A DNA stretch of 64,000 bases from Caballeronia glathei (GCF_000698595.1 NZ_JFHC01000003.1:62001-126000); one strand, 5' to 3'; shown: positions 1 through 9,169, counted from the stretch's first letter. Notes: a model not told the origin generated them from the sequence alone. Program-made: numbers and translations.

Positions 1-728
1 TTGTCCGGCGAGTCGAGCCGCTTCACCGGCGTGCCCACCAGCCTGAAGTCATGCGGGTCCTTGAGCGTCACTTTCTGCGGAATTGGCAGTGTGGCTGCCC
101 GACCCGACAGGTCGCCGTACGTCGTCCTCCGGCCCGTTGGCGGGTGCGTTACCGTGCCGTTCTCTGCCTTGCAGGTGGACGGATCGACATTCCATGATTG
201 CGCAGCGGCATTGACCAGAAGCGTGCGGCATGTCGCGCCCGCCTTGCGCATGGGCAGCCACGCGCCGCGTATCGATGCCGACGCCCCGGTAATCTGACTG
301 CCGATGACCGGATCGCGATACAGGACGTCGTCTGCGGGTGCGTGTTCCAGCCGCACATCGGCGAGGGATATCTCGAGTTCCTCGGCGATCAGCATCGAAA
401 TCGACGTATACGTTCCCTGGCCCATTTCCACGCGAGGCATGACGAACGTGACCTGGCCCGAGGGCGCGATACGGATGAATGCGTCGGGCGCGAAATCGCC
501 GTCCGTCGAGTTGTCGGCGACGATCTCGTTGGCCGGCGCCAGCATCGGAAGCGCCACGCCGAGCAGCAAGCCACCTCCGCCGCCGGCGATGATCCGCAGA
601 AAATTTCGCCGTGACGTCGAATCAGGCGGCACCGCAATGACGGCATTGGCCGCGCGATCGCACGGAAACGCCGATGCGCTCGCGACGCCACGATCATCAT
701 GGGTCGCTACCGGATGCTGGCGGGACAT
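1..728 (-). CDS. Molybdenum hydroxylase large subunit, isoquinoline 1-oxidoreductase beta type (3' part beyond window)
   Basis: The reading frame starts at an ATG at 728 and runs off the left edge, leaving 242 codons. An N-terminal twin-arginine motif (SRRNFLRIIAGG) with a glycine/leucine-rich segment at about residues 41-65 predicts Tat export. It is followed by the opening of an aldehyde-oxidase-like large subunit: PRVEMGQGTYTS, then a run on the model RLEHAPADDVLYRDP. This matches the IorB family, whose members carry the molybdopterin and receive electrons from an IorA 2Fe-2S subunit and a membrane or periplasmic cytochrome. Both partners are encoded just upstream. The substrate, an N-heterocycle or an aldehyde, cannot be told. 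The catalytic C-terminus is not visible. Confidence 0.88.
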   Translation of the reverse strand, partial: MSRQHPVATHDDRGVASASAFPCDRAANAVIAVPPDSTSRRNFLRIIAGGGGGLLLGVALPMLAPANEIVADNSTDGDFAPDAFIRIAPSGQVTFVMPRVEMGQGTYTSISMLIAEELEISLADVRLEHAPADDVLYRDPVIGSQITGASASIRGAWLPMRKAGATCRTLLVNAAAQSWNVDPSTCKAENGTVTHPPTGRRTTYGDLSGRAATLPIPQKVTLKDPHDFRLVGTPVKRLDSPD

Positions 729-789
729 ATGCGGGCCCTCAGAAGTGTCGTGGTGCGGCTGTGCATGAAGCACAGGGCCGTTTCTTGCC

Positions 790-2076
790 TCACTGCCCGG
801 TGTCGCGCATTTTCCGCACATCGGTCACCGCGACCGGGCCCTGGTTGTTGCTCCAGCTCTGGCGGGTGAAGGTCAGCACGTCGGCGATTTCCTGGTCGTT
901 CAGCACGGTGCGATACGCGGGCATCGGGTAAGGCGCCGGCATACCGTCGATCACGAGTTGGCCGCTGCCGTTCAGCACCACGTTGACAAGCGAGCTCGCG
1001 TCCTTTTCCAGCAGGTTCGGATTGCCGGCGAGCGGTGCCAGATACGGCGCCGCACCCCGCCCATCGGCACCGTGGCAATGCAGGCAGTAGGTCGTGTACA
1101 GAATCGCGCCGCGGTTGCCTGCCGGCCTCGTCAACATCGCCACCGTCGTTTTCGGATTGAACGCGTAGGGAGGTCCATCGTCGCTGCGCGCCGGCGGCAG
1201 CGATTTCAGATACACCGCCATTGCGTTCAGGTCCGCGTCGCTCATGTATTGCGTGCTGTGATTGATCACATCGGTCATCGATCCGAACGCGGTCGCATGC
1301 GCATTCGCGCCCGTCTTCAGGAACCCATGCACGTCCTCCACGCTCCAGCGCCCGAGGCCAGTGTTGTGATCGCCCGCCAGGTTCGACGCGAACCAGCCTT
1401 CCAGTGCCGCTCCGCTCAGGAATGCGTGGCCGCTTTCGTCCAGCGCCTTCTCGTTCAAAGTGGGACTGCGCGGCGTGTGACATGCGCCGCAGTGTCCAAG
1501 TCCCTGCACGAGATAGGCGCCGCGGTTCCACACCGCGTCGCGCGCTTTCTTCGGCTGATACACGGCCTTGTCCAGAAAGACCAGGTTCCACAGTTTCAGC
1601 GGCCAGCGCATGTTCATGGGCCAGGGAATTTCAGATGCCCGATTCGCCTGCCTGACCGGCGCGACGCCTTGAATGAAGTACGCATATAGCGCGCGCATGT
1701 CGTCGTCGCTGACCTTCGCATACGAGGGATAGGGCATGGCGGGGTAGAGATTGCGGCCATCCCTTGCAATGCCCTCGCGCACCGCGCGAAGGAATTCGGC
1801 CTGCGTGTAACGTCCGATTCCCGTCTCGGGATCGGGTGTGATGTTCGTGGTGAAGATCCTGCCCATCGGCGTGGTCATCGGCAGTCCGCCAGCGAACGGC
1901 TTGCCGCCGGGTGACGAGTGGCACGCGACACAGTCTCCTGCCTTCGCCAGGTAGGCGCCGCGGGCAATCAGGTCGGCTGCGGCGCCGTCGGCTCCATACA
2001 CGCAAATCGGCAGCGTTGCCGTCATGGCCGCGATATACATCCGCCACCTCGTCATGCAAGGGCCGTGAGTGCTCAT
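790..2076 (-). CDS. Triheme cytochrome c, alcohol/aldehyde dehydrogenase cytochrome subunit type
   Basis: 428 residues. An N-terminal hydrophobic segment (about residues 12-28) acts as export signal, then three heme-binding CxxCH motifs follow: CVACH near residue 49, CGACH near 200 and CLHCH near 330. This three-heme layout is that of the cytochrome subunits of gluconate, alcohol and aldehyde dehydrogenases of acetic-acid bacteria and of IorAB-like enzymes. It passes electrons from the periplasmic molybdenum enzyme to the ubiquinone pool or a terminal oxidase. The gene lies between the small and large subunit genes, 61 bp before the latter. Its ATG overlaps the stop of a 45-codon frame in an ATGA arrangement. 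Met8 and Met13 are alternative starts. Confidence 0.9.
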   Translation of the reverse strand: MSTHGPCMTRWRMYIAAMTATLPICVYGADGAAADLIARGAYLAKAGDCVACHSSPGGKPFAGGLPMTTPMGRIFTTNITPDPETGIGRYTQAEFLRAVREGIARDGRNLYPAMPYPSYAKVSDDDMRALYAYFIQGVAPVRQANRASEIPWPMNMRWPLKLWNLVFLDKAVYQPKKARDAVWNRGAYLVQGLGHCGACHTPRSPTLNEKALDESGHAFLSGAALEGWFASNLAGDHNTGLGRWSVEDVHGFLKTGANAHATAFGSMTDVINHSTQYMSDADLNAMAVYLKSLPPARSDDGPPYAFNPKTTVAMLTRPAGNRGAILYTTYCLHCHGADGRGAAPYLAPLAGNPNLLEKDASSLVNVVLNGSGQLVIDGMPAPYPMPAYRTVLNDQEIADVLTFTRQSWSNNQGPVAVTDVRKMRDTGQ

Positions 2077-2210
2077 GGTCGCGTCCCTTCAATCCATCGG
2101 GCGTACCTCTCGTCGCGTGGCGGGCGCCGGCGCAAGCCGTTGAGGCTCCGCACCGAAGACCGTTCATGCGCCTGCACGGACCATGCCACTTCGACGGGAC
2201 GCCGCACCAT
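2073..2210 (-). CDS. Possible 45-residue protein coupled between iorA-like and cytochrome c genes
   Basis: The frame begins one base after the stop of the upstream 2Fe-2S gene, with an AGGAG ribosome site inside the end of that gene about 7 bases before the ATG. It ends by a 4-base ATGA overlap with the cytochrome c start. It thus exactly fills the gap and would couple translation of the two genes. The product is basic and hydrophilic (many Arg), with no membrane segment or recognisable domain. It could be a real small protein or only a translational bridge delivering ribosomes to the cytochrome gene. I do not recognise a family. Confidence 0.45.
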   Translation of the reverse strand: MVRRPVEVAWSVQAHERSSVRSLNGLRRRPPRDERYARWIEGTRP

Positions 2211-2211
2211 T

Positions 2212-2667
2212 TCAACGCTCCTGAGCGGCCTTCTTGATCGCCGCCCGAATCCGTAGATAGGTGCCGCAGCGGCAGATGTTGCCTGCCATCGCCGCGTCGA
2301 TATCGGCATCGCTCGGATTCGGATTGGCGGCGATCAGCGCCGCAGCGGACATGATCTGTCCGGACTGACAATAGCCGCATTGCACGACGTCGATATCGAG
2401 CCACGCCTTCTGCACTTTCCTGCCTGCCGGCGTTGTTCCGATCGCTTCGATCGTGGTCACCTTGCGGGCGCCGATAGCGGCCATCGGCATCACGCACGAG
2501 CGTACCGGCACGCCGTCGAGATGCACCGTGCAGGCGCCGCATTGCGCAATGCCGCAGCCGAACTTCGTTCCCATCAAACCGACCCTGTCGCGCAACACCC
2601 ACAGCAGCGGCATGTCAGGCGGCGCGTCGACCGTGTGGTCCTCGCCGTTGATGTTAATCGTTTGCAT
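2212..2667 (-). CDS. 2Fe-2S subunit of molybdenum hydroxylase, isoquinoline 1-oxidoreductase alpha type
   Basis: 151 residues from the ATG at 2667, chosen because GGGAGAAA lies about 10 bases upstream and the family begins at this point; a longer frame reaches 2793 without support. The N-terminal plant-ferredoxin domain carries the first cluster ([15 protein letters not shown]). The C-terminal helical domain carries the second (CGYCQSGQ and CRCGTY). This is the full Cys pattern of xanthine-oxidase-family small subunits, here of the IorA form that lacks a FAD subunit partner. It relays electrons from the molybdenum site to the cytochrome c encoded downstream. It is the first gene of the operon. 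Confidence 0.92.
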   Translation of the reverse strand: MQTININGEDHTVDAPPDMPLLWVLRDRVGLMGTKFGCGIAQCGACTVHLDGVPVRSCVMPMAAIGARKVTTIEAIGTTPAGRKVQKAWLDIDVVQCGYCQSGQIMSAAALIAANPNPSDADIDAAMAGNICRCGTYLRIRAAIKKAAQER

Positions 2668-3306
2668 GCGAAAAGATTTCTCCCGGCAGTCAACAGCGTG
2701 AAGCACGCGATGCGGATCAAACCACGACGTAGCGCGCACCGCCGCATGCGAAGCGAACGTCGACCAGGACATCACGCCGGGGTACTTGTTCAACGTTCGT
2801 GGAAGCTGGCGCGGATGATTGGTCAGACTGGAAGTTAGTGTTTCTGATTGAAACCCTCATCCTCGTACTGCCGGTCTTCAGGGACAAGGGATTTTTGTCA
2901 CGGACACGTGCTGGGTTTCAGAACGGACGCTGGTTCGCCGTCGAATGAGATCCACGTCTTCTCTACCAGGCGCGGGAGAGAGGCTTCTCAAGGTCAGGTG
3001 GTGATCCATGTCATTGAGTATCAATCTAGATGCCCGTTGACGGCACTTCCATACGTGTTTCAACCGAGGCTGATGCGAGCCGGTCGCGGTGGATGTGATG
3101 CAACTCGTCCGAATGCGAGTGCAGCGGGGGCGACTCGAAGGTTTCCGGATCGACCAGCCATCGGGAACGCGAGGTCGTACATCGGTTGATGGCCGCCGGA
3201 GCGTTGAGAAGCGACTTTGACGTTTCGTCGGGGTTCGGCAGTCGAACATCGTCAGGGCGATGTTCACCGTCCGAACGTTCGATTTCAGGATCGGGACATC
3301 ACGCGG
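2668..3306. promoter_or_regulatory. Non-coding stretch upstream of the molybdenum hydroxylase operon
   Basis: About 640 bases lie between the LysR gene end and the first operon gene. It must hold the operon promoter, but no clear -35/-10 pair stands out. One minus-strand frame is open for about 85 codons up to a stop near 3030 and reads like a hydrophilic protein tail, yet it has no usable start codon. It may be the remnant of a deleted gene. Nothing else is recognisable. Confidence 0.4.
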
Positions 3307-4158
3307 CTAGTGACCGGGAAAGCAGTCGGCGATGAATTGCATGACGCTTCGGATCGCAGGCGCGTGCCGCAGATCGTTATGAATGGAAAGCCATACGTCA
3401 CGGGTGAGCGGTGCGCCCGTGCTTTCGACCACGGTCAGTTCCTCGTCCCAGTCGCCGAGAAAGTAGGGCAGCGCAGCAATGCCGACACCGGCTCGCGCCG
3501 CCGACAACTGCACGTCGAGGCTGTTGCTGCAGAGCACGATCGGGCGCGAAGCGGCCTGCGCGTCCAGCCATACCTGCTGGGCCGACCCGTCCATGCTGTC
3601 GTCGTATGCGATGAATTCGTAGGCTTCGGGCGCATGCGAGGCCAGATACGCCGGCGACGCATACAGCGCGAACGGCACGACCGCAATCTTGCGCGCGACG
3701 AGGTCCGCTTCGGTCGGCCGGCTCAGGCGCACGGCGATATCCGCTTCCCGGCGTATCAGCGACACATTGCGCGTCTCCGCGACAAGCCTTATGCGGATCG
3801 CGGGATGCTGCGCGCGCAGCTTGTCGAGATTCGGCGCAATGACGCTGTTTGCCATCGAAGGCGGCGCGCTGATCACCACCTCGCCGGAAACGACCTCCTG
3901 CCCGGCAATCGACATCCGCTCGACGGCGAACGACTCTGCCTGCATGCGCTTGCCGCGTTCCGCGATGCGTTCGCCATCTGCGGTGAGGACGTAGGCACGC
4001 GGGCGGCGGTCGACCAGCTTGAGTTCGAGCGACTGTTCGAGCGAAGCAATTCTGCGCGCGACAGTCGCATGATCGACCTTCAATTGCCGTGCCGCTTTGG
4101 CAAGCGATTGCTCCTGACTGAACGCCACGAAGTAGCGTAGATCCTCCCAGTCGAACAT
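3307..4158 (-). CDS. LysR-family transcriptional regulator
   Basis: 283 residues with the standard LysR plan. The N-terminal winged helix-turn-helix (residues about 3-60) includes DLRYFVAFSQEQSLAKAARQ and the recognition part VDHATVARRIASLE. A substrate-binding periplasmic-fold domain follows from about residue 90. The order DWEDLRYF...VDHATVARR places it with regulators close to the CrgA/DsdC-like group. It points toward the molybdenum hydroxylase operon on the same strand 640 bp away, and is divergent from the secreted-protein gene at 4480. It may control either set. The ligand is unknown. Confidence 0.9.
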   Translation of the reverse strand: MFDWEDLRYFVAFSQEQSLAKAARQLKVDHATVARRIASLEQSLELKLVDRRPRAYVLTADGERIAERGKRMQAESFAVERMSIAGQEVVSGEVVISAPPSMANSVIAPNLDKLRAQHPAIRIRLVAETRNVSLIRREADIAVRLSRPTEADLVARKIAVVPFALYASPAYLASHAPEAYEFIAYDDSMDGSAQQVWLDAQAASRPIVLCSNSLDVQLSAARAGVGIAALPYFLGDWDEELTVVESTGAPLTRDVWLSIHNDLRHAPAIRSVMQFIADCFPGH

Positions 4159-4479
4159 GAACTCTCTCCTTTGCTCTTTCGATCGCCGGGATCTCGAGAT
4201 GCGGTAACTGGACGGGATATTGGAAGGCAGCCGGACCGACTCCGATCATATATTTTTCCGCACGCCACCGACGATAGACACGAGCCACGCCGTTCTCGAA
4301 TCGACCGGCGCACGATGCCTTGCGCATTGCTGCACCTGGAGCCCGCATGTTTGGGGAATAGGCAGGGCGGGTGCGGCGGACAAGAATGGCTGCAACGGAT
4401 CGACGCACCGGCGCGCGAAGGCAGGTCTTCCGCAGACACCGGAGCGTCGGGTCCCTTCTTGTCTGTCAAGGAGCCTGAC
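4159..4479. promoter_or_regulatory. Divergent intergenic region between LysR gene and 4480 gene
   Basis: Some 320 bases separate two divergently transcribed genes, the usual place for a LysR operator. The part next to the LysR gene (4240-4270) is AT-richer (atatatttttcc). No convincing T-N11-A palindrome or RNA structure was identified by eye. Confidence 0.35.
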
Positions 4480-4797
4480 ATGAAACGCATCATGATCGCA
4501 GCCATCGTCGCCGCCGGCACGCTCGCATCCGGCGCCGCTTTCGCAGACGGCGAGCCCATTGGAATGACCCGGGCGCAGGTCCGGGCTGAACTCGCCCAGG
4601 CCCGCAAGGACGGGCTATTCGACGCCCCGGACACGACTTATCCGACGGCGCAGCTGCGTGCGGCGGAAAAGCGCGGCGTGATGGCCGCAGGGATCGAAGC
4701 GTCGGATGTGGGCGGGGCCGACACGAGTCGCGTACAAAGCGGCCGCCGTACGGCGACTGCGCCCGTCGGGCGCGACAGCATCTACTTCGGTCAGTGA
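4480..4797 (+). CDS. Small secreted protein, DUF4148-like
   Basis: 105 residues starting at the ATG at 4480, which is preceded by AAGGAG at a good distance. A typical signal peptide (MKRIMIAAIVAAGTLASGAAFA, cleavage after AFA) leads a short hydrophilic mature part with the phrase MTRAQVRAELAQARKDGLF and a TYP motif. This is the pattern of the DUF4148 family, abundant in Burkholderiales and of unknown function. The stop codon lies 11 bases before the flavoprotein gene, so the two are probably cotranscribed. A periplasmic location is inferred. Confidence 0.82.
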   Translation: MKRIMIAAIVAAGTLASGAAFADGEPIGMTRAQVRAELAQARKDGLFDAPDTTYPTAQLRAAEKRGVMAAGIEASDVGGADTSRVQSGRRTATAPVGRDSIYFGQ

Positions 4798-4808
4798 GCG
4801 AGAACATC

Positions 4809-5354
4809 ATGAGCCAGAAAACGCTCGTCATCCTCGCCCATCCGAATCTTGCCGGGTCGCAGATCAACGCGGCGTGGCGAACGAGGCTCGAGGAAGCATC
4901 GGGTCCGGTCACGATTCGGGACCTTTATCAGCTGTATCCCGACTGGAATATCGATGTGGCTGCGGAGCAGGCGCTCCTCGAAAGCCATGAGCGGATCTTT
5001 CTGCAGTTTCCTGTGTACTGGTACAGCTCACCGCCACTGCTGAAAAAATGGCTCGACGACGTCCTCACTTACGGCTGGGCATACGGCCCGGGCGGCGACC
5101 GGCTGGCGCACAAGGAAATCGGGCTGGTCGTCTCGACCGGCAGCCCTGAAGCCGCTTATCAGACGGATGGCCGTCTCGGACACACGCTGGACGAACTGCT
5201 TCGTCCGTTCGAACAGACGGTTCGTCTTGTCGGCGCGCACTACTTGCCCGTTTTCGCGTTGCAGGGCGCGAATCACGTGATTCCGGCGGATCAACTGAGC
5301 CGCAGCGCGAACGACTATCTCGGGCACGTTCGTGCACCGTGCGAAGTCGCATAG
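4809..5354 (+). CDS. NAD(P)H-dependent flavin oxidoreductase, flavodoxin-fold quinone reductase type
   Basis: 181 residues from the ATG at 4809. A GTG at 4794 that overlaps the previous stop is an alternative. The protein has the flavodoxin-like fold of the MdaB/KefF/YwrO group: LVILAHPNL near the N-terminus for the FMN/FAD phosphate site, then FPVYWYSSPPLLKKWLDDV, the family's best-known stretch, and a YGPGG loop. Such enzymes reduce quinones or act as ancillary proteins of K+ efflux systems. No Kef transporter is nearby. The following aldehyde dehydrogenase suggests a role in detoxifying electrophiles or quinones. Confidence 0.88.
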   Translation: MSQKTLVILAHPNLAGSQINAAWRTRLEEASGPVTIRDLYQLYPDWNIDVAAEQALLESHERIFLQFPVYWYSSPPLLKKWLDDVLTYGWAYGPGGDRLAHKEIGLVVSTGSPEAAYQTDGRLGHTLDELLRPFEQTVRLVGAHYLPVFALQGANHVIPADQLSRSANDYLGHVRAPCEVA

Positions 5355-5400
5355 CCGGTCCGTCTGCCCTTCATCAGCATCAGCGTCTGGAGTTTGAAGC

Positions 5401-6831
5401 ATGGAAAGAGTCATGAATTACATCGGCGGACGATCGGTTGAACCGTCGACCGGCGAGTACATCGACAAGGTGGACCCGCGAACGAACCGGAAGCAAAAGG
5501 AAGTCGCGAGCAGCGGGCCGCAGGACGTCGACATGGCCGTCGCGGCAGCGGCTGCGGCGCTGCCCGCGTGGCGGGACATGCGTCCTTCCGGGCGCGGACG
5601 CATCCTGGTGGACATTGCGCGTTCGGTGAGAAACAGCGCGCTGCGCCTCGGCGACATCGAACGCGCGGAAACCGGCAAGCCCGGCCGCGAGATGGCGCAA
5701 CTGATCGACCTGACGGCGCAATACCTGGAGTTCTACGGCGGCATCGTCAACACGATGGATGGTGACGTGATCAATGTCGGACCGGACTACCACGTCTATA
5801 CCCGTCGTGATCCGTTCGGCGTGGTGGGCATCATTCTTCCGTGGAACGCTCCGCTGCATCAGGCCGCGCGCGCAATCGCACCGGCGCTCGCGACGGGCAA
5901 CACCATTGTCGCCAAGCCGTCGGAGTTCACGTCCGGATCGCTGGTGGAGTTCGGGAAGCTCGCAGAGGAGGCGGGATTGCCCGCGGGCGTGCTGAACGTG
6001 GTGTTGGGCGTGGGTCCTGTCGTCGGACCTGCAATGGTCAGCAATCCCGCGGTGCGGAAGATTTCGTTTACAGGCAGCGTCCGTGCGGGGCAGGAACTCG
6101 GCAAGCTCGCCGCCGAGCGCATTCTGCCCCTGACGCTCGAGCTGGGCGGGAAATCGGCCAACATCGTATTCGCCGACGCGGATCTGGACGCCGCCGCGGA
6201 AGGCTCCACGACCGCCTTCACCTGGAACAGCGGTCAGTGGTGCGCGGCCGGCACCCGCCTGCTCGTAGAGGAGAGGATTTACGACCGGTTCGTGGAAAAG
6301 CTGCTCGCGTACGTCGCCGCGTTGCGCTTCGGCCCGGAAGACGAAGCCTCCTACGGAGCGATCACGACCCGCGCACAGTACGAGAAGATCCAGGCGTTCT
6401 TCGAGATCGCGAGGCGCGACGGCCTGACACCGGCGACAGGCGGCAAGGTTGCGAGCGGTCCCGCGTTCGGCGACGGCTGGTTCATCGAGCCCACGGTCTA
6501 CGCCGGTGTCACGAACGACATGCAGATCGCCCGGGAAGAGGTCTTCGGGCCGGTACTGAGCGTCATCCGGTTTCGCGACGAGGCGGATGCCGTGCGCATC
6601 GCCAATGACTCCGTGTTTGGGTTGTCGGCGGGGATCTGGAGTCGCGATATCGGGCGTGTTCACCGTGTAGCGGCTCAACTGGAGGCCGGCCGGATCGTGG
6701 TGAACGAATACGGCGGCGGGTTCGTGCAAACCCCCACGGGTGGTTACAAAAGCAGCGGCTACGGCAGGGAGCAGGGCGTCGAAGCGCTCGGCCATTACAC
6801 GCAGCTCAAGTCGGTCATCATCCGCTTATAG
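5401..6831 (+). CDS. Aldehyde dehydrogenase (NAD(P)+), ALDH superfamily
   Basis: 476 residues, normal for the family. The start at 5401 has TGGAG about 9 bases upstream; Met5 (5413) is an alternative. Visible landmarks are PWNAPLHQAARAIAPALATG (cofactor-binding entry), FTGSVRAGQ, the catalytic glutamate in LELGGKSANIVF, the catalytic cysteine in SGQWCAAGTR, and EEVFGPVLSV near the C-terminus. It oxidises an aldehyde to the acid in the cytoplasm. It stands 46 bases after the flavoprotein gene and probably shares its transcript. The substrate cannot be assigned from sequence. Confidence 0.93.
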   Translation: MERVMNYIGGRSVEPSTGEYIDKVDPRTNRKQKEVASSGPQDVDMAVAAAAAALPAWRDMRPSGRGRILVDIARSVRNSALRLGDIERAETGKPGREMAQLIDLTAQYLEFYGGIVNTMDGDVINVGPDYHVYTRRDPFGVVGIILPWNAPLHQAARAIAPALATGNTIVAKPSEFTSGSLVEFGKLAEEAGLPAGVLNVVLGVGPVVGPAMVSNPAVRKISFTGSVRAGQELGKLAAERILPLTLELGGKSANIVFADADLDAAAEGSTTAFTWNSGQWCAAGTRLLVEERIYDRFVEKLLAYVAALRFGPEDEASYGAITTRAQYEKIQAFFEIARRDGLTPATGGKVASGPAFGDGWFIEPTVYAGVTNDMQIAREEVFGPVLSVIRFRDEADAVRIANDSVFGLSAGIWSRDIGRVHRVAAQLEAGRIVVNEYGGGFVQTPTGGYKSSGYGREQGVEALGHYTQLKSVIIRL

Positions 6832-7738
6832 GCCTGGCCATTCTTGGATTCGCGTTTTCAAATGCCAACTGCTGAACCCGATTTATTTACACGATTTTTT
6901 AAGTATTTGATTTAAAAGAACTTCGATTTATGCGTCTCGCCGGTCCGCGCGTAACGCCTTCAAGCGCGGGCCGGGGCGTCTTTGACTACGTCAGACGCCC
7001 GGTTAAAGCAACCCATCCCGGAAACTCCGGATAAATCCAAGGCGTAATTGCCGCCGGGGCCGGCTATTGCCCGAAACGCCAACCGATCTCTCCGAATCCG
7101 TTCAGCATTCGTTTTCAAACAACCACCGAATAGCACCACCCGGACCAAGCCTCGCGATTATTCGCTGCGAGGACATTCTGATTTTCCATCTGGCGTCATT
7201 AAGTTTTGCGAGATGCATAGTAATTTAGCGTCAAACGTTGCGCCGCGCCGGGATGGACCACAAGAACAAGAGCAATCAGGAGACGGATGAAACCTGCCGG
7301 AACTTCCGCCGGCCGGGTCGGAAGTCATGTCAGCGTCCCCTTTCCCCCAGACCTCTCCCTGCACGACGCGCCGCGGGACCGCGAATTGCACCTGTTGTCG
7401 ACGATCGGCCCCGGCGAGTCCCGTAATGGGGTTTTGCCTCATCGTAAGGTCAGGGTTCAAGGGCGATCATGGGTGGCGGCTGGTTTCCAGTTCAACAGCG
7501 GCGCGACTCTGAAACTGCTTCGTGAGCGGAATGAACGACCCGTTCACTTGCCTGACCACCCCGATGCAGGGGTGGGGCGTGCGTGGCTTCGTCCGGCGCG
7601 CGTTCGCGGTCAGGCTATCCGAAGGTGTTGCAGCACCGAAGTAAGGGCGGATGCCCGCCGGGCATCCAGACGAAGTCAGTGAGTCGGCAGCAGTCACAGA
7701 AACTGTGCCGACGGCCAAGTTCAGGATCAGGAGACGTC
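6832..7738. other. Long intergenic region, no convincing gene
   Basis: About 900 bases. The first 110 are AT-rich and followed by an 8-bp hairpin with an 11-base loop (6974-7000). Short frames exist on both strands, including one at 7287 behind a fair ribosome site, but their translations do not look like protein. The last 100 bases before the transporter hold a 19-bp palindrome (7649-7667) and a CACAG-AAA-CTGTG repeat near 7695-7707, likely control sites. Confidence 0.4.
7649..7667. promoter_or_regulatory. 19-bp perfect palindrome upstream of MHS transporter
   Basis: GGATGCCCG-C-CGGGCATCC is perfectly symmetric with a single central base, too tight for a good RNA hairpin and more like a dimeric-repressor operator. 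It lies 71 bases before the transporter start. The bound protein is unknown; no regulator gene directly adjoins. Confidence 0.4.
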
Positions 7739-9169
7739 ATGGAAACGAAACCGCTATCACCGGCCGGGCACGGCGCCGAAGGCGAGCACAGAAAGCAGAC
7801 AAAGAAGGCGACCGCGAGCGGCTGGATCGGCTCGGCGCTCGAGTACTACGACTTCTTCATCTACGCCCAGGCCGCCGCACTGATCTTTCCGCAGCTCTTC
7901 TTTCCGTCGGGCAATCCGAAGGTCGCCATTGTCGCGTCGCTCGCGACGTACGGCGTCGGCTATGTCGCGCGCCCGATCGGCGCTTTTGTCCTCGGTCACT
8001 GGGGCGATACCCACGGCCGCAAGACGGTGCTCGTGCTGTGCATGTTCCTGATGGGCTTCTCGACGATGGCCGTCGGCCTGTTGCCGACCTATAGCCAGGT
8101 GGGCATGCTCGCCCCCGCGCTGCTCGTCATTCTGCGTCTCGTGCAGGGCTTCGCGGTGGCGGGCGAGATTTCGGGCGCCAGTTCGATGATTCTCGAACAC
8201 GCGCCATTCGGCCGGCGCGGCTACTTTGCGAGCTTCACGCTGCAGGGCGTGCAGGCGGGGCAGATCCTGGCCGCCGCGGTGTTCCTGCCGCTCGCTTACT
8301 ACATGCCGGACGACGCATTCAACTCGTGGGGCTGGCGCATTCCGTTCCTGCTGTCCGCGTTCGTGCTCGTCGCGGGCTACATCATCCGCCGCGAAGTGGA
8401 CGAAACGCCTGCGTTCGCCAAGGAAGACGAAAAGGGCGAACTGCCGAAGTCGCCGATCGTCGAGGCCTTCAAGTTCTGCTGGAAGGACATGATCCGCGTC
8501 GTCTGCATGGCGCTGATGAACGTGATTCCGGTCGTCGCGACGATCTTCGGCGCGGCCTACGCGGTCCAGGCGGCGTACGGCATCGGCTTTCACAAGAGCG
8601 TCTACCTGTGGATCCCGGTGCTCGGCAACATCCTGGCGGTGATCGTCATTCCGATGGTCGGCAACCTGTCCGACAAGATCGGCCGCAAGCCGCCGGTGAT
8701 CGTCGGCGCGCTCGCGTCGGGCCTGCTCGCGTTCGGCTACCTCTATGCGATCAGCATCCACAATCTGGCGCTCGCGATCGTCATGTCGCTCCTGATGTGG
8801 GGCATCGTCTACCAGGGCTACAACGCGATCTTCCCGAGCTTCTACCCCGAGCTGTTCCCGACGCGCGCCCGGGTTTCCGCGATGGCGATCTCGCAGAACG
8901 TCGGCACGACGATCACCGCGCTCCTCCCCGCGCTCTTTGCCATCGTGGCGCCGCCGGGATCGACCAACATCCCGCTCACGGTCGGCGCGATCACCTTCGC
9001 CGTGACGATCATCGCGGCGGTCGCGGCCTGGAGCGCCCGCGAGCCGTACCGGATTCCGCTCAGCAAGCTCGGTGAGCCGGACGCGGTTCCCGTCGCCAAG
9101 GACGAGTACGAGAGGCTGCGCGCGCAGAGCTTCGCCGACAGCCGGCGCGTCGCCAAGGCATCCGCGTAA
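7739..9169 (+). CDS. MFS transporter, metabolite:H+ symporter (MHS) family, ShiA-like
   Basis: 476 residues from the ATG at 7739, which has AGGAG 7 bases upstream. Twelve hydrophobic segments are visible. The MHS signature opens the first helix (WIGSALEYYDFFIYAQAAAL). The MFS loop 2-3 motif appears as GDTHGRKTVL, and its weaker repeat as NLSDKIGRKPPVIV in loop 8-9. MHS members move organic acids such as shikimate, dicarboxylates, proline or ketoglutarate with protons. The downstream oxidoreductase and dehydroquinase-like genes favour a hydroaromatic acid such as shikimate or quinate; that is an inference. Confidence 0.92.
   Translation: METKPLSPAGHGAEGEHRKQTKKATASGWIGSALEYYDFFIYAQAAALIFPQLFFPSGNPKVAIVASLATYGVGYVARPIGAFVLGHWGDTHGRKTVLVLCMFLMGFSTMAVGLLPTYSQVGMLAPALLVILRLVQGFAVAGEISGASSMILEHAPFGRRGYFASFTLQGVQAGQILAAAVFLPLAYYMPDDAFNSWGWRIPFLLSAFVLVAGYIIRREVDETPAFAKEDEKGELPKSPIVEAFKFCWKDMIRVVCMALMNVIPVVATIFGAAYAVQAAYGIGFHKSVYLWIPVLGNILAVIVIPMVGNLSDKIGRKPPVIVGALASGLLAFGYLYAISIHNLALAIVMSLLMWGIVYQGYNAIFPSFYPELFPTRARVSAMAISQNVGTTITALLPALFAIVAPPGSTNIPLTVGAITFAVTIIAAVAAWSAREPYRIPLSKLGEPDAVPVAKDEYERLRAQSFADSRRVAKASA

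Noticed and set aside
2848..3267. Short frames on both strands and an 85-codon startless minus frame in the molybdenum operon upstream region
   Set aside because: No ribosome site, no start for the best-looking frame and no domain. A gene remnant is possible but cannot be shown.
7158..7682. Frames at 7287 (plus) and 7460 (minus), the former behind a fair ribosome site
   Set aside because: Translations lack protein-like pattern and neither has a recognisable motif.
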